Below are positions 13,301-25,189 of a DNA stretch of 64,000 nucleotides, piece after piece. A program made the translations under genes and the position numbers. The notes under the pieces are model-generated. The model saw nothing but the letters and a program-made list of their open reading frames with translations, had not been told where the DNA came from and did no database searches. Origin of the DNA: Crocodylus rhombifer (Eukaryota > Chordata > Crocodylia > Crocodylidae); assembly GCA_038503035.1 (NCBI GenBank), contig JAVSML010024012.1, positions 342,595-406,594 of the forward strand, given 5' to 3'. Each line of letters opens with the position of its first letter. Position 1 is the stretch's first letter.

Positions 13301-14249
13301 CTTAGATAATTGTTACCTGGAAGAGAGAGAATGAAGTTTACTACAAGCCAACCTGAAACACTTAATGTATATCTTATGAGAGGGAGGAAATAAGGAGTCA
13401 GTTGGTACTTGTAGAGAGGAAATTGAGCCTAAGATGATGGTGAAAAATCAAAGCATCTATTGGCCATTTTTTAGATATCTTCAAAGTAAAGAGTGTACTT
13501 ATATGAAAACACTGTAATGATGGAAGTTCTGCTTTGCAAATGAATGTTAAACTAAGGTTCTGGTCCATTTATAGTTATACAAGATCACATTGCAGGTTCC
13601 AGAAGCATATAGATATTTTTCCACAGTCCTCCAATGCTTGTTGTACCTACATGAAATGTGTCTTAGTTCTTTAGCTATAGAATTCCTCAACTCCTGTCCT
13701 AAAGTGTTGTATTGCTGTTGTTATGAAGTTGTTGCATTTCAGGCTGAAGAAAGCTACATTTTAGCGGTAGGGAAAGTGATTCTGTATGCATGCTTTAAAA
13801 GACTAGCAAAGGGTTATGGGATCCTTTCTCTGGGCAGGCACATTACATCATAATGCTTACTGATTTATAGAAAGGCTTTTTTACTGTTCCTGCAGACTGT
13901 AAGTATGTACTTACGCTTTCCCTGTAGCCTTTTTGGTTATTACAACTTTGTCCTCCCCTTTAATAGCACCAATCTTTGCCTTTTCAGCTATCTATCAGTA
14001 TAATTAAATATTTTTTAAATAGGCCATTTAATTTCTCATAATAGGAAATCAGTTTTTTTCCGTCAAATTACTTCTTGCAATATCTTGCTGAGGGAGAAGG
14101 GCTGGGAGCTGTACAGTGCATCTAAACTTTTACTTAATAATTCTATCTAAACAGCAAAGTGTTTGTTTACTTTTTTAATTTTTAAGGCTTATGGTCTACA
14201 AAGAACTAGTCTGAGTGTACACAAATGTAACAACTATATGGTTCGCAAA
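10376..14249. other. Intron stretch, nothing recognised
   Basis: AT-rich intron. The open frames at 11332-11524 and 13590-13853 show no recognisable domain and have ordinary intron composition. I call no gene or RNA. Confidence 0.5.
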
Positions 14250-14580
14250 GCAGGGCTATCCAGCTGGTGACCCCTGAAGAGTTGAGTTGTAGCCTCCAAA
14301 CTCCTGCCAGCCACCATTCTCCCAATCCCTCCAGCTGCTATCAGCTGAAGTCTCCGCGCTCCCCCTTCCTGCTCTGGTTTTTGTTCTCTGCCCTCGCTGT
14401 GGGGATGGGAGGGGGGACAGTGCAGTATAGTGCAGCCCCTTACTGGGGCTGTGCAGGTGCATGGTGCAGCAGTCTGTCACCTGGGGCAGGGACCCCTAGC
14501 TTGCCCTTAAGTGGCCTGTGGGCTTGCTGGTTTTTCCTGCAGGGCATTTGACTCCTGGCAAGACAGAAGTAGAACAGCAC
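14250..14580. mobile_element. GC-rich hAT-like fragment, edges uncertain
   Basis: Starts with 'cagggctatccagctgg', a typical hAT-MITE opening, and has a GC-rich interior. The far terminus is not clear; 'cagcactgctcaacc' near 14576 may be a degraded mirror of the start. I found no target duplication. Confidence 0.4.
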
Positions 14581-14633
14581 TGCTCAACCAATTCTGCTTA
14601 TAAGTTGCAAGGTTTGCTGGCTAGCGTGGCAAG

Positions 14634-15254
14634 TAGGGGTGTGTGAAATGGGCCGTATTCAATTTGGATTTGGCCCAAAGTGAGGGACGGTGATTTGTTG
14701 ATTCAGATCACTGTCCCAATTTGATTCGGAGAATCAGCGATTGGGCTGTAGACACAGCTCTAAATGTTTTTTCTACATAGCTCGAGGTACCAGGCGCAAC
14801 TCTTGAATGCTGAGATGGTGGGGTGGATGCAGCATCCCACAGGAGTGTGTGGAGTGGGGGGCATGTGCTTGGCAGCAGATCTAGAAGTGGATTGGAAATA
14901 CCTCAGACCAAGGAGGCACCAGTTGCCAAGCCAGAGTGCTTCTGGTCTACTTCCGAGTGCACCATTGAGCGCACTGGGGAGTCCCCACCCCTCCATGCTC
15001 CCGTGGGACACTCCATCCACCTCAGCATTTCAGCATTCATGAGCTGCCTGGTACCTTGAGGTATGTAGAAAAAACATTTAAAGCTGTGTGTATGTGTGAA
15101 TCATCCAATCTCTCTGAATCAATTTGGAGGATTCCAATTCGATTTGGAAAGATTAAAGGGTCTCCTGGTTTTTATTCGGAGTCACAGATTCGGCTGCTTA
15201 ATCGGGCCGAATCTCGCTGGATCGAATCAGCGACCAAAGCTTCTCACAGTCCTA
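14634..15254. mobile_element. GC-rich hAT element, perfect 8-bp target duplication
   Basis: A 621-bp element that starts TAGGGGTGTGTGAAA and ends CACAGTCCTA. It is flanked by the exact 8-bp repeat gtggcaag (14626-14633 and 15255-15262). The subterminal zones are rich in 'gattcggaat'-type words, while the middle is GC-rich. The same layout and the same subterminal wording ('gaagctttgg' next to 'gctgattcgat') occur in the larger copy at 32191-33547, so the two are one family. It has no transposase. Confidence 0.85.
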
Positions 15255-15262
15255 GTGGCAAG

Positions 15263-17126
15263 ACTGTTCCATCTTTAACTGTGCTTTATTCAGGGTCAAA
15301 TTTATGGTGACTTTTAGCTATGTGTATCACTGCATGATCATGCAGATTTAACAATTGTAGCATAACAGCTGGTGCTCATTTCCAAGTAACATTTCCTTTT
15401 TAATGTAGCTAAAATGTTTGCCCATAGCCTCTGTTATTATTTCAGCCCCCCTTTTTAATGATGTACATGGTTCTTATTTATAGTAGCTGTAACTCACTGC
15501 TATATATTCAGGTTTTTACTTGTGGTAAAACTTAACTTGGCGCCTCTAATAGAATTTTTGTTTGCATATCAAGCCTATGCAAATTGTATTCCACCTTTCC
15601 CTCTTCTCTCTGTCTTCCCTACATTTTCTTCTTTTTGGCTGAAAGTTTTCATTGCTGCCTCCCACCACAGAGCAGAGGAAGTGGGAAATATTGACTGGGA
15701 GCTTAGATTATGGCTTGTGATACGTCCATAGGATTTGCAGTATCAATTTAACAAAAAAATTAAGTTATGGGTGTTTCCAAAAGGCAGGCTTCAAATGTAG
15801 TATAAAAAAGGAGTTATGGTGGATTTTTAAGATGGTAGGTGATATATAGATATTCGTAACATTTAGAGTCATTAGAAAAAGAGCTCACTTCTTGCAAATT
15901 AATTGTTCCTGTAGTGTACATTCTTGCAAAATTTGGCTTCTTTATTATATGGAATCTGTTTCATTTTATATATATATATTTTGTATTTGGTGAACCAGTT
16001 CACTTTTGCTTTTTTTTAGAAAGTATGTGTGTACGTTTTTCTCTTGCTCTGTTTTTTTACTTTTATCTTTCCTTTATGGTTCTGTTCTACATTTTTCTGG
16101 TTAATTGCTCTGTGTGCTGCTGAGTGCCGATGTCCTGGGATGATCAGTAAAGGAACAGAGAGGATAAGTTAGCACGCTCAAGCAGCAGTCTGTCCTACAT
16201 GCATGAGATGGACCTTTACTGGGCTTACTACAAACATTCCTACAACTACCTGTAAGATGGGAAGTGGTTCCACTCAAAAGTCATTTGATTTCTTTCCTTT
16301 CTTTGGTGATGCCCTCAGAGATTTTATTTAAACTGGAAAAAATAGCCATTCACAAACTCAGAAACCTCTTTCCTTGCTCCAGATGCCTGGATACAGAGGT
16401 CAAAAAGCACAGCAGTCATGTGTACTGTAATATCAGATACAGAAAGAGAAAAAGTAGTGGAAAAGGCCAATTCAGCTTAATTAGTGCATTGAACTTTAAG
16501 CCAAGTTAAGATTCAGTGAGTTAAGTGGCTCAAATTGTGCTGCAGACATTTTTCCAGTTACATGAGATTTTATGGTATTGAAAGGCATTGGAGGTTAGAA
16601 TGACAACTTAGGAATTCTGTACTTTTTTTCAATGTATTTTACGCTGATCTGTAGATATCCTAAAAGAATGCAAGACAAAAGTTTTCTCAGGATTGGCACT
16701 GTATCTGGCATTTCCATCCAACACCTGTACCATTCATTGTGTTATATAACTTGCTGGTGGGCTCTTTGCCTTTTTTTTTTTTTTTTTTAAACAAGATCTT
16801 TGTGTCTTCTGAGCATTTGCATCAGGTAACATCCTTCAGGGCGATGCTGCCATATCAGTCAATCTAATTACAGCATCTTTCCACAACTTTCAGCCTCTTC
16901 GGAGAGTTGGAGTGAATCCTTTTAGGTGTAATATTGACGATCACCAGGTCTTTATGAGCACATCTTAATTTTGTTTTGCTTTGGTCCATTTGTCTTAGAT
17001 TTGCCCTGTGTTTGTTTGTTTTTTGTTTAAGAACCAATGTGTTTATATGTTATGTTTAGCTCATTACATCCTTTTTAGTTTAACTCAACTGAAAAATTTC
17101 ATTGTGAGTATGGCTTAGTCTTGCAT
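15263..17126. other. Intron stretch, nothing recognised
   Basis: AT-rich intron with an 18-T run at 16771-16788 and a short TA run near 15970. No coding or RNA feature is supported. Confidence 0.5.
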
Positions 17127-17134
17127 ATCTAATA

Positions 17135-17422
17135 CAGTGATTCTCAACCAGGGTAACCTGAGGTACCTGGAGATTCTTTCAGGGGTGTAATGGGTTGTCA
17201 CACAATGCTAGCTAGCACTTCTAAGTGTGTAAACATAATTCATAAAGTAATCCCACAGACTTCAAACAGGAATCCAGTGTTTGCTTTTGAGTCCTTTGCA
17301 ACAGAAAATTACTCTGTGTTTTCTGTAGTCAAAAATTAAGTGAAAACTACTAACTGATGTTTGAGGGGCACTTTGAGTCTATCGAGGGGTGTCATGAGTC
17401 TAAAAAAAGTTGAGAGCCATTG
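17135..17422. mobile_element. hAT-type MITE
   Basis: A 288-bp element with ends CAGTGATTCTCAAC and GTTGAGAGCCATTG (imperfect inverted repeats). The flanking octamers atctaata and gtctagtg agree at 5 of 8 positions and all differences are A/G, as expected for an aged 8-bp target duplication. It is non-coding. Confidence 0.75.
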
Positions 17423-17559
17423 GTCTAGTGTCATTCCATGTTATTAATTCCTAATAAAATCAAAGCACAAACATTTTCTTGGCTATATTATGCTCATACA
17501 TGAATTTCTAAAAATTCTGGAGCTTTCTGTATCATTGCACATGAATATTGTTGAATCCT

Positions 17560-17940
17560 CTAGGGTGAAGATTCAAAGCTTCCAGTACCCTGAGGAAATA
17601 CCTTTTCCTCTAAATACTTTTTGGCTAGTCAGGGAGTAGGACTTGTTCCATCAAGAGTATCCATCTATTCAGTTCAGGAACCCCATCTCTACAGAGTTGT
17701 CTTTTACTGCCAAGCCTTGAGAATACCACAGGTTCACCCTTACTGTAGCATTGCAAATCTCCATGATGGTGTCCTGGACAGTTGATGTTTCCATGCTAAA
17801 CTGGTTATGTATTTGGCAAGTGGCAACTGAATGTGGTGAGCTTCTTCGGATGCTTATAGCAACATGTTTCTCTATGCTGAGGCGGGGAACTCGGCATTTT
17901 GCCTCTGTAGTTTCAGGGTGAGCAATATACGGTTTCCTAG
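17560..17940 (-). pseudogene. Decayed Harbinger (HARBI1-like) transposase fragment
   Basis: Read on the minus strand, the segment gives KCRVPRLSIEKHVAISIRRS, then a helix-like stretch with QFSMETSTVQDTIMEICNAT, then VRVNLW, and after a break MGFLN. This matches the order in PIF/Harbinger (HARBI1-like) nucleases: the 'R..I.VEKRVAIALWKL' helix, 'FGVGKSTV...VMEVC.AI', and then 'GFPNC.GALDGTHI'. The block before the catalytic region is therefore recognisable. The catalytic part itself is broken by stops and possibly by the hAT insertion at 17135-17422. The minus-strand frame at 18028-18456 lies directly upstream but has no domain I recognise. This is a fossil, not a gene. Confidence 0.55.
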
Positions 17941-18027
17941 AAACATGGTTTTCTCCTCGTAGACATAGTCAGAACTGCTGCCCATCTTAATTCAGTATCA
18001 CTCTCTTCTCCCAACACTTACTGCTAG

Positions 18028-18456
18028 TCAGCTGATTCTAAAAGTGGCATCATGCCCGGTAAAGTCACTCCAGATAAATATCGCGCAAGAATAACTGCTT
18101 GGTTTAATGCTGGTTGTTCCTCTCTGGGCCTTAGTTGTGTCACTAAGACATCCAAATCCCTGTGAAATTATAGAGCCAAATTCATTTGCCTCCTCTACTC
18201 CATAAGTGCTGTGTGTCCTGTTGTGATTTGTGCCATGTAACAGTTTGCCCTCCAGGGTTCCTGACAGGTTAAAAATGACCCTGGAGAAGTTAATAGATAC
18301 TAAGAGAGGAATTATTGGAGTTAGCTTTCGGTCCAGCCACAGAAGTTCTGTAGTCTTTTCTAGGCCTTCTACAATACACTGTGAAGAAAGCCAGAGTATA
18401 AAATGTACTGATGTATTTAAGAGCCAGCAAACTAATCTGATGTAACATATCTCCAC
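18028..18456 (-). other. 142-codon open frame, unassigned
   Basis: The only frame of over 120 codons in the window that is outside clearly GC-rich or CR1 sequence. It lies just upstream, in minus-strand sense, of the Harbinger transposase relic and ends in DFTGHDATFRIS. I recognise no Myb/SANT pattern (the usual second Harbinger protein) and no other domain. It may be decayed transposon sequence or a chance frame. Confidence 0.25.
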
Positions 18457-19608
18457 GTAAATGTTTGCTTGGAGAGGGTAGTCTTCTCTGAGGATAAGCT
18501 GAGGCTTGCGTTACTTTTTTAAGGATTTCCCAAGCAGAGATTTTGTTTGCTGGTTTTTACTAGACACCTTCCATGTCCTCTAAGTCTTGGTTCAAACTCT
18601 CTTAAAAGAAAACATTCTTGTCTTTACAAGTGTTAATTTGGCAAGTTTGAAATGTGTGTTTTAGTGCCCTGTGGGCTCATTTGTGGTAAGGTAGTATGGG
18701 GAGGAGGGAACTTGATTATACAGTAAGCATGCATTGAATTCCTGGACAAATTTTGAAATTTGTAGCATTTTAAAGTAAATGGCAGAAAAGTTTTTATGCA
18801 ATATTTAGAGTATGAAATAGAATAATGACAATTCTTCTTTATTTGGTACTGAGAGTGTTACTTTTTCTAAACTCTTGGCTAAATTTTTATTTGGCCCAAA
18901 TTTACTGACAGTATACAAGTGAATTGCAACACTTGACACTGTGTATGTGTGAGGAGGGGTTTTACTATTGGCAAGAGGAGGAGTTTCCCATTTCTAAAAA
19001 TTGGTTGTGGGAAGGAAAATAAAGAGTAGTTGAATGCTTTTTTTTTTTTTTTTTTAAACTAATATAGCAAAATGGAGGAGGTTAACACTGCTTCATTGTG
19101 GGAAGGAAGCAGCATGTCCCAATTGTCCTGCACCCTCTACTTCTTCCCCCTTGCCAATTCCCACCATCCTGTGTGTGTCATTCTCTGGAAGGGCCTTGTG
19201 TAGTAGAGAGATTATTCCACAAATGGAAAAGCTGATGGGTCTGGATGTCTGCAATATAAGTCAGGATCTAGTATTATGAAATTTTAAGTGAAAAATCCTG
19301 GCATGGATCATTGAATTGGAAGCAGTGTGTCAGTAAGTTTTAGCAACTAACATTGGGAAGTCTCTCTTATCATTAGATTTTTGAGGCACTTTTTGTTTTA
19401 TTGACTACTAATTTTTTTTAAATGTGGTAATTAACCTCTTTTTGAAAGATTAATTACTTTAATTGCTCAGAGGTACATAGTATATATTTAGTCTTTTGCA
19501 TTCATTAAATTAGTGGCAGCTTGCAAAACATTGTCACTGAATTCACAAAACGGAGTTTTAAAAGGTGCTTTTAAACACCAAACAGCTAAACAAAATCAAG
19601 GCCCTACA

Positions 19609-19837
19609 ATAGAGGTCAATGACCTGTGGCCCATGGGCCAGACACAGCCCGTAGATATGGGGCTTCAGTGCTTGCCCCATTCTGCCACAGGAATAAGCGC
19701 TGGCTGCAGGCTTTCATCTTATGCTGCCATGGGGACGAGTGCTGTTGGTGCATGCTTACCCCATGCCCACCCGCCATCCCGTCTCTGACCTCAGGTCAGT
19801 TGTCCAAACCCACAGCTGGAAAAAATTGCCTACCTCT
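19609..19837. mobile_element. hAT-type MITE
   Basis: A 229-bp element that starts 'atagaggtcaatgacc' and ends 'attgcctacctct', flanked by gccctaca and gccctgta (6 of 8 identical, both differences transitions). The interior has 'ggcccatgggcc'-type words. A related but less well bounded copy is at 27812-28023. Confidence 0.7.
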
Positions 19838-20229
19838 GCCCTGTAAGATTTACAGTTGTGCTTAACTTCATTATCTATAAAGAAACCCTATTAAAATAAA
19901 CTAGACTCTGTATGTTACATACTCTTAAGCAAACATGAAATTCTTTACATCTTTGGGCTGACATTAGTCCTTTTGGGCAGAAACAAACTGACTTCAGTGT
20001 TTTCTCTGTTGTTAAACACTGACTCTGAAAGCAAGTTATGTCCATCTCATGGTGGGACCAAAAATTGTATTCTCTTTCATAGGAATGTTGTGATCTGGAC
20101 TTTCTCCAGGTTTCTGATTCCTGGCCTTATTTTCCAGTTTCTTCTGTCCCTGCTGCTCTCAGAGTTGAGTTTTTTTTCTGGTAAATTTCTCAAAAAAACA
20201 CTGTGTTCTTTATTTTCCTAAGTAGATAT

Positions 20230-20765
20230 AATAATAAAAACTAGCAAATTGCCCATTGTGAATGATGGGGGGAGGGGGTGGGTGGGGACAGAGTACTGTC
20301 ATCCAGAGCCCTGTGGTAGCACTGTTCTGCCTCCACCCCTGTGTACCCCCCCACCTCTGGTGCGATGCGCCCTCTCCAACCCGGCTGCTTCAGGTGTAGC
20401 CCTGCTGCTCCACCCTCCACCCCTCACTGCTGTCGGTTCCTGGGAACATGGGAGGGAGGGGAGCTTGCACCCTGTGGCATGCAACTTGCCCCCCCCCGTG
20501 CCTCGCCTCCTCTCCCCTCCCCTCCCCTTCTCCTCCCACCCTCTCCAACACCTCCCCTTCTCTGCTGGCTGTTGTTGGGGCTGGGCGGCAGTGGAGACAG
20601 TAGAGGGTACGGGGAGTGCAGCCACTAGAACCGCCCCTTCCCACTCCCCTCTCTCCCTCCCTCCTTCCCCACTTCCCTGCTGCCTCCCCCTCCGTCTCTA
20701 ATGCTTCAGGCCTTCACAGCTAATTGGCTCTCTTGGTTACGCATGTGCAGTTGGCCCAGGGCATT
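20230..20765. repeat. GC-rich insert, unclassified
   Basis: A strongly C-rich block (many CCCTCC and CCCCC words) between AT-rich flanks. It begins near 'ctagcaaattgcccattg' and ends near 'gactttaattatatt'. It opens long spurious frames in both strands (150 codons at 20249-20701). The sharp edges suggest a transposon, but no inverted termini or target duplication were found. Confidence 0.4.
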
Positions 20766-21239
20766 ACAGGCAGACAGCCTAAGACTTTAATTATATTAGA
20801 ATAGTCCTACCAAAACTGCCCAATAGACTATTAAGTCTGATAATCTGTCTTCAGTATTTTGTGTTCTGCATGTTTGTCCCTGTTCTCCATATGATTCTGT
20901 TGAAGGTACAGTCCTTTTGTGTTTATGTATGATTGTTCAGCTGGTAGTGCAAGGATTTGCTCAGCTTAACAATCAATTGTATTGCTTTCAGTGATTTAAT
21001 TTGCAAAACCATTTTGTTTTCATTACTTTTTTTCTTGGTTACGGGAAGGCAAATCGGAGTTCCGAATTGTACTTCCCTTAATATATATATTGTTCAAGCA
21101 TAAAACCTGTCTTGGTATATGTATGCTCTGTCTATTCATACTAAATTCTCATAAAAATTAACACGTGCTTCTGATGTCTTGTAAAATTAGGTTTTCAAAA
21201 TATATTCTGCATGAGAAGGCAAAATTAATGGATTTAATA

Positions 21240-23640
21240 GATTTCATAGACATTAGGGCTGGAAGGAACCTCGTAAGATCATCAGGTCCAGCCCCCTGCC
21301 CAAGGGGCAGGAAGTCGGCTAGGGTCAAGGGATCCCAGCAAGATAAACGTCCAAATGTTTCTTGAAAATGTCCAGAGTAGGTGCTTGCACCACCTCTTGG
21401 GGGGAGTCTGTTCCAGGCCTTGGGGGCTTGGACAGTAAAGAAAATTTTCATTGTGTCCAGCCTAAAATGGTCTTGCAGGAGTTTGACTGTTGAGCCTTGT
21501 CATCCCCTGAGGTGCTTTGGTGAACAGGTGTTCCTCCAGATCCTGATGCACACCCCTTGTATACTTATAGGCTGCCACCTCTGAGCCTGCACTTCTCCAG
21601 GCTGAAGAGTCCCATAGTTCACAGCCTGTCTTCATAAGGCCTGTCTGTTGCCCTTTGATCATGCATGTGGCTCTACTCTGGACTCTTTAAGGTTCTTCAC
21701 GCCCTTCCTAAATTGTGGGGCCCAGAACTGGATGCAGTACTCCAGCTGCAGCTTCACCAAGGCCAAGTACAGTGGGAGGATTACAACCTGGGTCTCACAG
21801 GTTATTATTCCTGATGCAGGTTATTATTCCTGAGGTAGAGCACCTTGCATTTCTCCATATTGAATGCCATCAGGCTTTCATCCACCCACCTTGCAAGCCT
21901 GTCGAGATCGGCCTGGATCACCAGCCTATCCTCAGGTGTGGACACTCTTCCCCAAAGTTTGGTGTCGTCAGTGAACGTGGGTGACTCTTTTGACACCAGT
22001 GTCCAGATCATTTATGAAGACATTAAGGAGTACAGGTCTGAGAATGGAGCCTTGGAGGATGCCATGAGTCACAGAGTGCCATGTTGATTCAGTTCCATCA
22101 ACTACCACTCTCTGGGTCCAACCTCGGGGCCATTTCCCCAGCCATCGGACTATGGAGTAGTTGAAGCTGCAGTTGCCCATTTTTTCCATGAGGACATCAT
22201 GGGACACAAGGTCAAAGGCTTTTTTGAAGTCCAAATATATGATGTCAACCTCTTCCCTTTTGTCCAGGTGATATGTCACCTGGTCATAGAAGGAAATGAA
22301 ATTGGTCAGGCAAGACCTACCCACAACAAACCTGTGCTGGCTATCCCTCAGAATGTTGCCTTCTGTTAGCCTGTCAAGAATGGTTTGATAATTTTTCCCA
22401 AAATCTTCCGAGGGATTGAGGTCAAGCTGATTGGCCTGTAGTTTCCTGGGTCTTATTTCCTCCCTTGAAAATGGGCACCACATTGGCCCTCTTCCAATCT
22501 TCAGGTACTTTGCCTGAGCACCACTAGTTCTCGAATATCCTTGCTAGTGGCTGTGCTATGATGTCTAACAGTTCCTTTGGCGCTCCTGGGTGCAACATAT
22601 CCAGACGAGCTGATTTATGGGGTCCAGCCTCTCAAGATGCTCCTTCACAAGATCCACACCAGTGGTGGGCATATATTCATCTTCACCCTGGTCATCCTGC
22701 ATCATGTTCAGTAGGGTGGTCCCTTTGGGCTGGTGAAAAACCTGTGCAAAGTAATCATTACTTGTTTCCTGTTGAGCCCTTTTACCACCTTTCCTATGGG
22801 TGGGGATGGACTCCCTTTGTGCTTCTAGGATTGCTTCCTTAAGACGCAAACATTCATCCTGAACTCCCCTCCCTGTGAAATCAGGGCCTCAAGAAAAAGC
22901 CTCCTGAGCTTATGAAAGTCAGCTGTGGTAAAGTCAAGGACTACTGCATTGCTGGCTAACATGCCAGTTTTGCGATGGATAGTGAGAGTGATCAACTCAT
23001 GGTTACTGTAACTCAACTTCCCTTCAATTACTAGGTCACTGATTAGATCATCCCCTTTGGTCAGTACCAGGTCCAACAGCACCTTGCCTCTTGTCAGCCC
23101 ATAAACTTCTTAGGACAGGTAGAGCTTATCCACGCATGTAAGGAAGATTTGTGACCGATTGGATTTGGCCGAGTGCTCATCCCATGATATGTCCAGGTAA
23201 TTGAAGTCTCCCGTGATGATCATGCACCGAGAGCCTGCAGCCGTGGCCAGTTCCCTGGCGAATTCTTGGTCAAGCACTTGTTCCAGGTTTGGCAGTCTGT
23301 AGTAGACTCCTGCTATTGTATCCCCTTCACTACGTTCCTCTCGTATTCTAACCCAAAGTGTCTCCAGTTGTCCTATTTGAATGTCAGTTTCAGCTTGTAG
23401 GGATGTGTAGCTCTCCTTCGCATAGACAGCTATACTCATGCTCCTTTTTTTGGCACATTCTCTCCTGTAGAGGGTACAGCTATTTGTGCCAGTAGTCCAG
23501 TCAAAGGAGAAGTCCCACCTGGTCTTTGCAATTCCCCATGAGATCGTAGTTGTTTTTGTTTAGCAGAAGGACCAGTTTTTCCTGTTTATTCTCCAAACTC
23601 CTTAGCATTAGTATGTTACAGGCAAGTAAGTGTGCTGTTG
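21240..23640 (-). pseudogene. CR1 ORF2 (endonuclease + reverse transcriptase), broken
   Basis: In minus-strand order: the endonuclease begins near 23640 (NKQEKLVLLLNKNNYDL). The expected GITETW metal-site motif reads GIAKTRW near 23530, so the catalytic Glu is replaced by Lys. ITGDFNYLDISWDEH (within 23110-23439) and LLDLVLTKGDDLI (from 23082) follow. The reverse transcriptase covers 21968-22483 with YLDFKKAFDLVSHDVL (first catalytic Asp kept), and then FTDDTKLWG at about 21950 in another frame (Asp pair kept). The C-terminal part ends near 21158. At least four frame changes separate the parts. The element could not encode a working protein. CR1 ORF2 normally nicks DNA and reverse-transcribes its own RNA at the target. 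Confidence 0.85.
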
Positions 23641-24029
23641 GAGGCCCTTGTACTCATGGAGAAGCTATGTTCCTGGCTGGGGAAGGAGTGAACATCCAAA
23701 CCTGCTGGTTTTGCGGTTGATGCTTGGTGAGCTTGCTCTGGTGGTTGTCTGCTGATCCCCTGGTGACTTAGTTTAAAGCCAGATGGAGCAAGTCAGCCGT
23801 TCTTCCCCAGTGGAGTGAGGTGGAGGCTGTCTCTTCCCAACAGACCACTGCCTCTCTCTCCGAAAAGTGGACTGTGGCTGTAGAAGCTGAAGGCTTCACC
23901 ATGGCACCAGTGCTGCAGTGTTCTGTTTACTGTCTCAATTCATCTCTCCCTCCTTGGCCCATGACCTGTAACCGGAAGGATTGAGGGAAAAAAACACCTG
24001 TGCCCCTGAGCCTTGCTCCCAGAGCCCTG

Positions 24030-25121
24030 TAGACATTCATGATCTGGCTGGGATTGCTCTGGGCAGTGTCATTTGTGCCCACATGGATAAGGAGCAGTAG
24101 TGGTCAGAAGGCTGGATAAGTTCTGGGATCCTCTCAGCCACATCCCGGATACAGGCTCCAGGGAGGCAGCAGATCTCTGGGGCTAAGGGATTGGGGCAAC
24201 AGATTGTTCCCTCTGTCCCCCTCAGGTGAGAGTCACCCATAAAGACCTCTCTGCATTTCATCTTAGGAAGGGGTGGGCAAAATGCATCCTGCAGGCCAGA
24301 TGTGACCTGCCAGGCCATTCTATCCAGCCCATGGAGTCCCCTAAAAAATTAAGAAAATTAATATTTAGCTGGCCCCGGCTGCCTGTCATGCAGCCCTCAA
24401 TGGCTTGCCAAAACTCAGTAAGCGGCCCTCTGCCTGAAATAATTGCCCACCCCTTCTTAGGGATGATAGCTGGTCGTGTTTTTTCCTCACTTGCAGTAGC
24501 TGGCAGCTCTGCAGGCTGTACTGGTGTAGTAAGAGGTTTGTACCTGTTGCAGAGATCCAGGGGGGTAATGACCCTGGTGCAGTAAGCGTTGGGGCCAGAG
24601 ACAACCTTTGTCCAGCCCCCTGGCTGGACAGTATGGGAGTACCTCTTGGCCTCCCTGGTCCTGGCAGGTGACCTAGGTTGCTCTTCTGTCCTGGGGTGAA
24701 GGGCCTGGCAGTAGGAGTCAATCTTCCGTTTCCCATCCCTGATGGCATGCAGCCTCTGTACCGTGGTCTGGAGCTCCTCAGTCTGGGATTCCAGAGACTC
24801 CAATATTGAGCAAACCTCACAAGGGGAGGTTGCAGTGCTCCTGATCCCATGTGCCTGGATTTGTGCCAGGCAGCCCCCCACAGCTGAGAGCCAGGGGTTC
24901 CTTCTGAATGGTGGCTGGAACCATGGGTTCTGTCTGGGTGGAGGCCTCAGAGGGGAGGGATCCAGCTGCAGGGGGGGAACCCGGGGTGCGACATGTCCCA
25001 CCCGCCATTGCACCGGTAGTAGTTTTCTCCCTTGAGGCTCTCTGCCTAGGGCCTTGTGCCCCTCCTGCATGCCCTCCTGTGCAAACTCACATGCTAACAT
25101 GCACACTGGGCCTAGAAGCAT
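24030..25121 (-). pseudogene. CR1 ORF1 (esterase-like), broken
   Basis: The minus strand carries GDSHLRGTEGTICC, CCLPGACIRDVAERIPELI and, after a one-base frame change, LLIHVGTNDTAQS. The GDS and HVGTND blocks are those of the SGNH-type esterase domain found in CR1 ORF1 proteins. The upstream part (24455-25121) carries a Gln/Leu-rich stretch (LESLESQTEELQTTVQRLHA) that could form a coiled coil. A 186-bp hAT MITE at 24269-24454 interrupts the frame and supplies the C-terminal residues of the open frame at 24258-25121. It is non-functional. Confidence 0.8.
24269..24454. mobile_element. hAT-type MITE nested in CR1 ORF1
   Basis: A 186-bp element with ends AGGGGTGGGCAA and TTGCCCACCCCT (exact inverted repeats), flanked by tcttagga (24261-24268) and tcttaggg (24455-24462), 7 of 8 identical. 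The interior includes 'aattaagaaaattaatattta' split by no other insertion. It is about 188-bp-family material: a near copy is at 27117-27304 and a longer relative is at 50337-50794. Confidence 0.9.
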
Positions 25122-25189
25122 GCCTGTGCATTCTGTTCACAAGGCTCCAGCCACCTGGCTCCTGGGGGGGGGGAAGGGGACAAAATAGG

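Noticed and set aside
20230..20765. NIPBL exon 1 / CpG-island promoter
   Set aside because: GC-rich but C-run dominated with few CpG words, open in both strands and sharply bounded like an insert; no splice donor with leader-like sequence was recognised.
24258..25121. 287-codon minus-strand open frame as a gene
   Set aside because: It is CR1 ORF1 read into a nested hAT MITE; the last residues come from the MITE and the conserved HVGTND block is in another frame.
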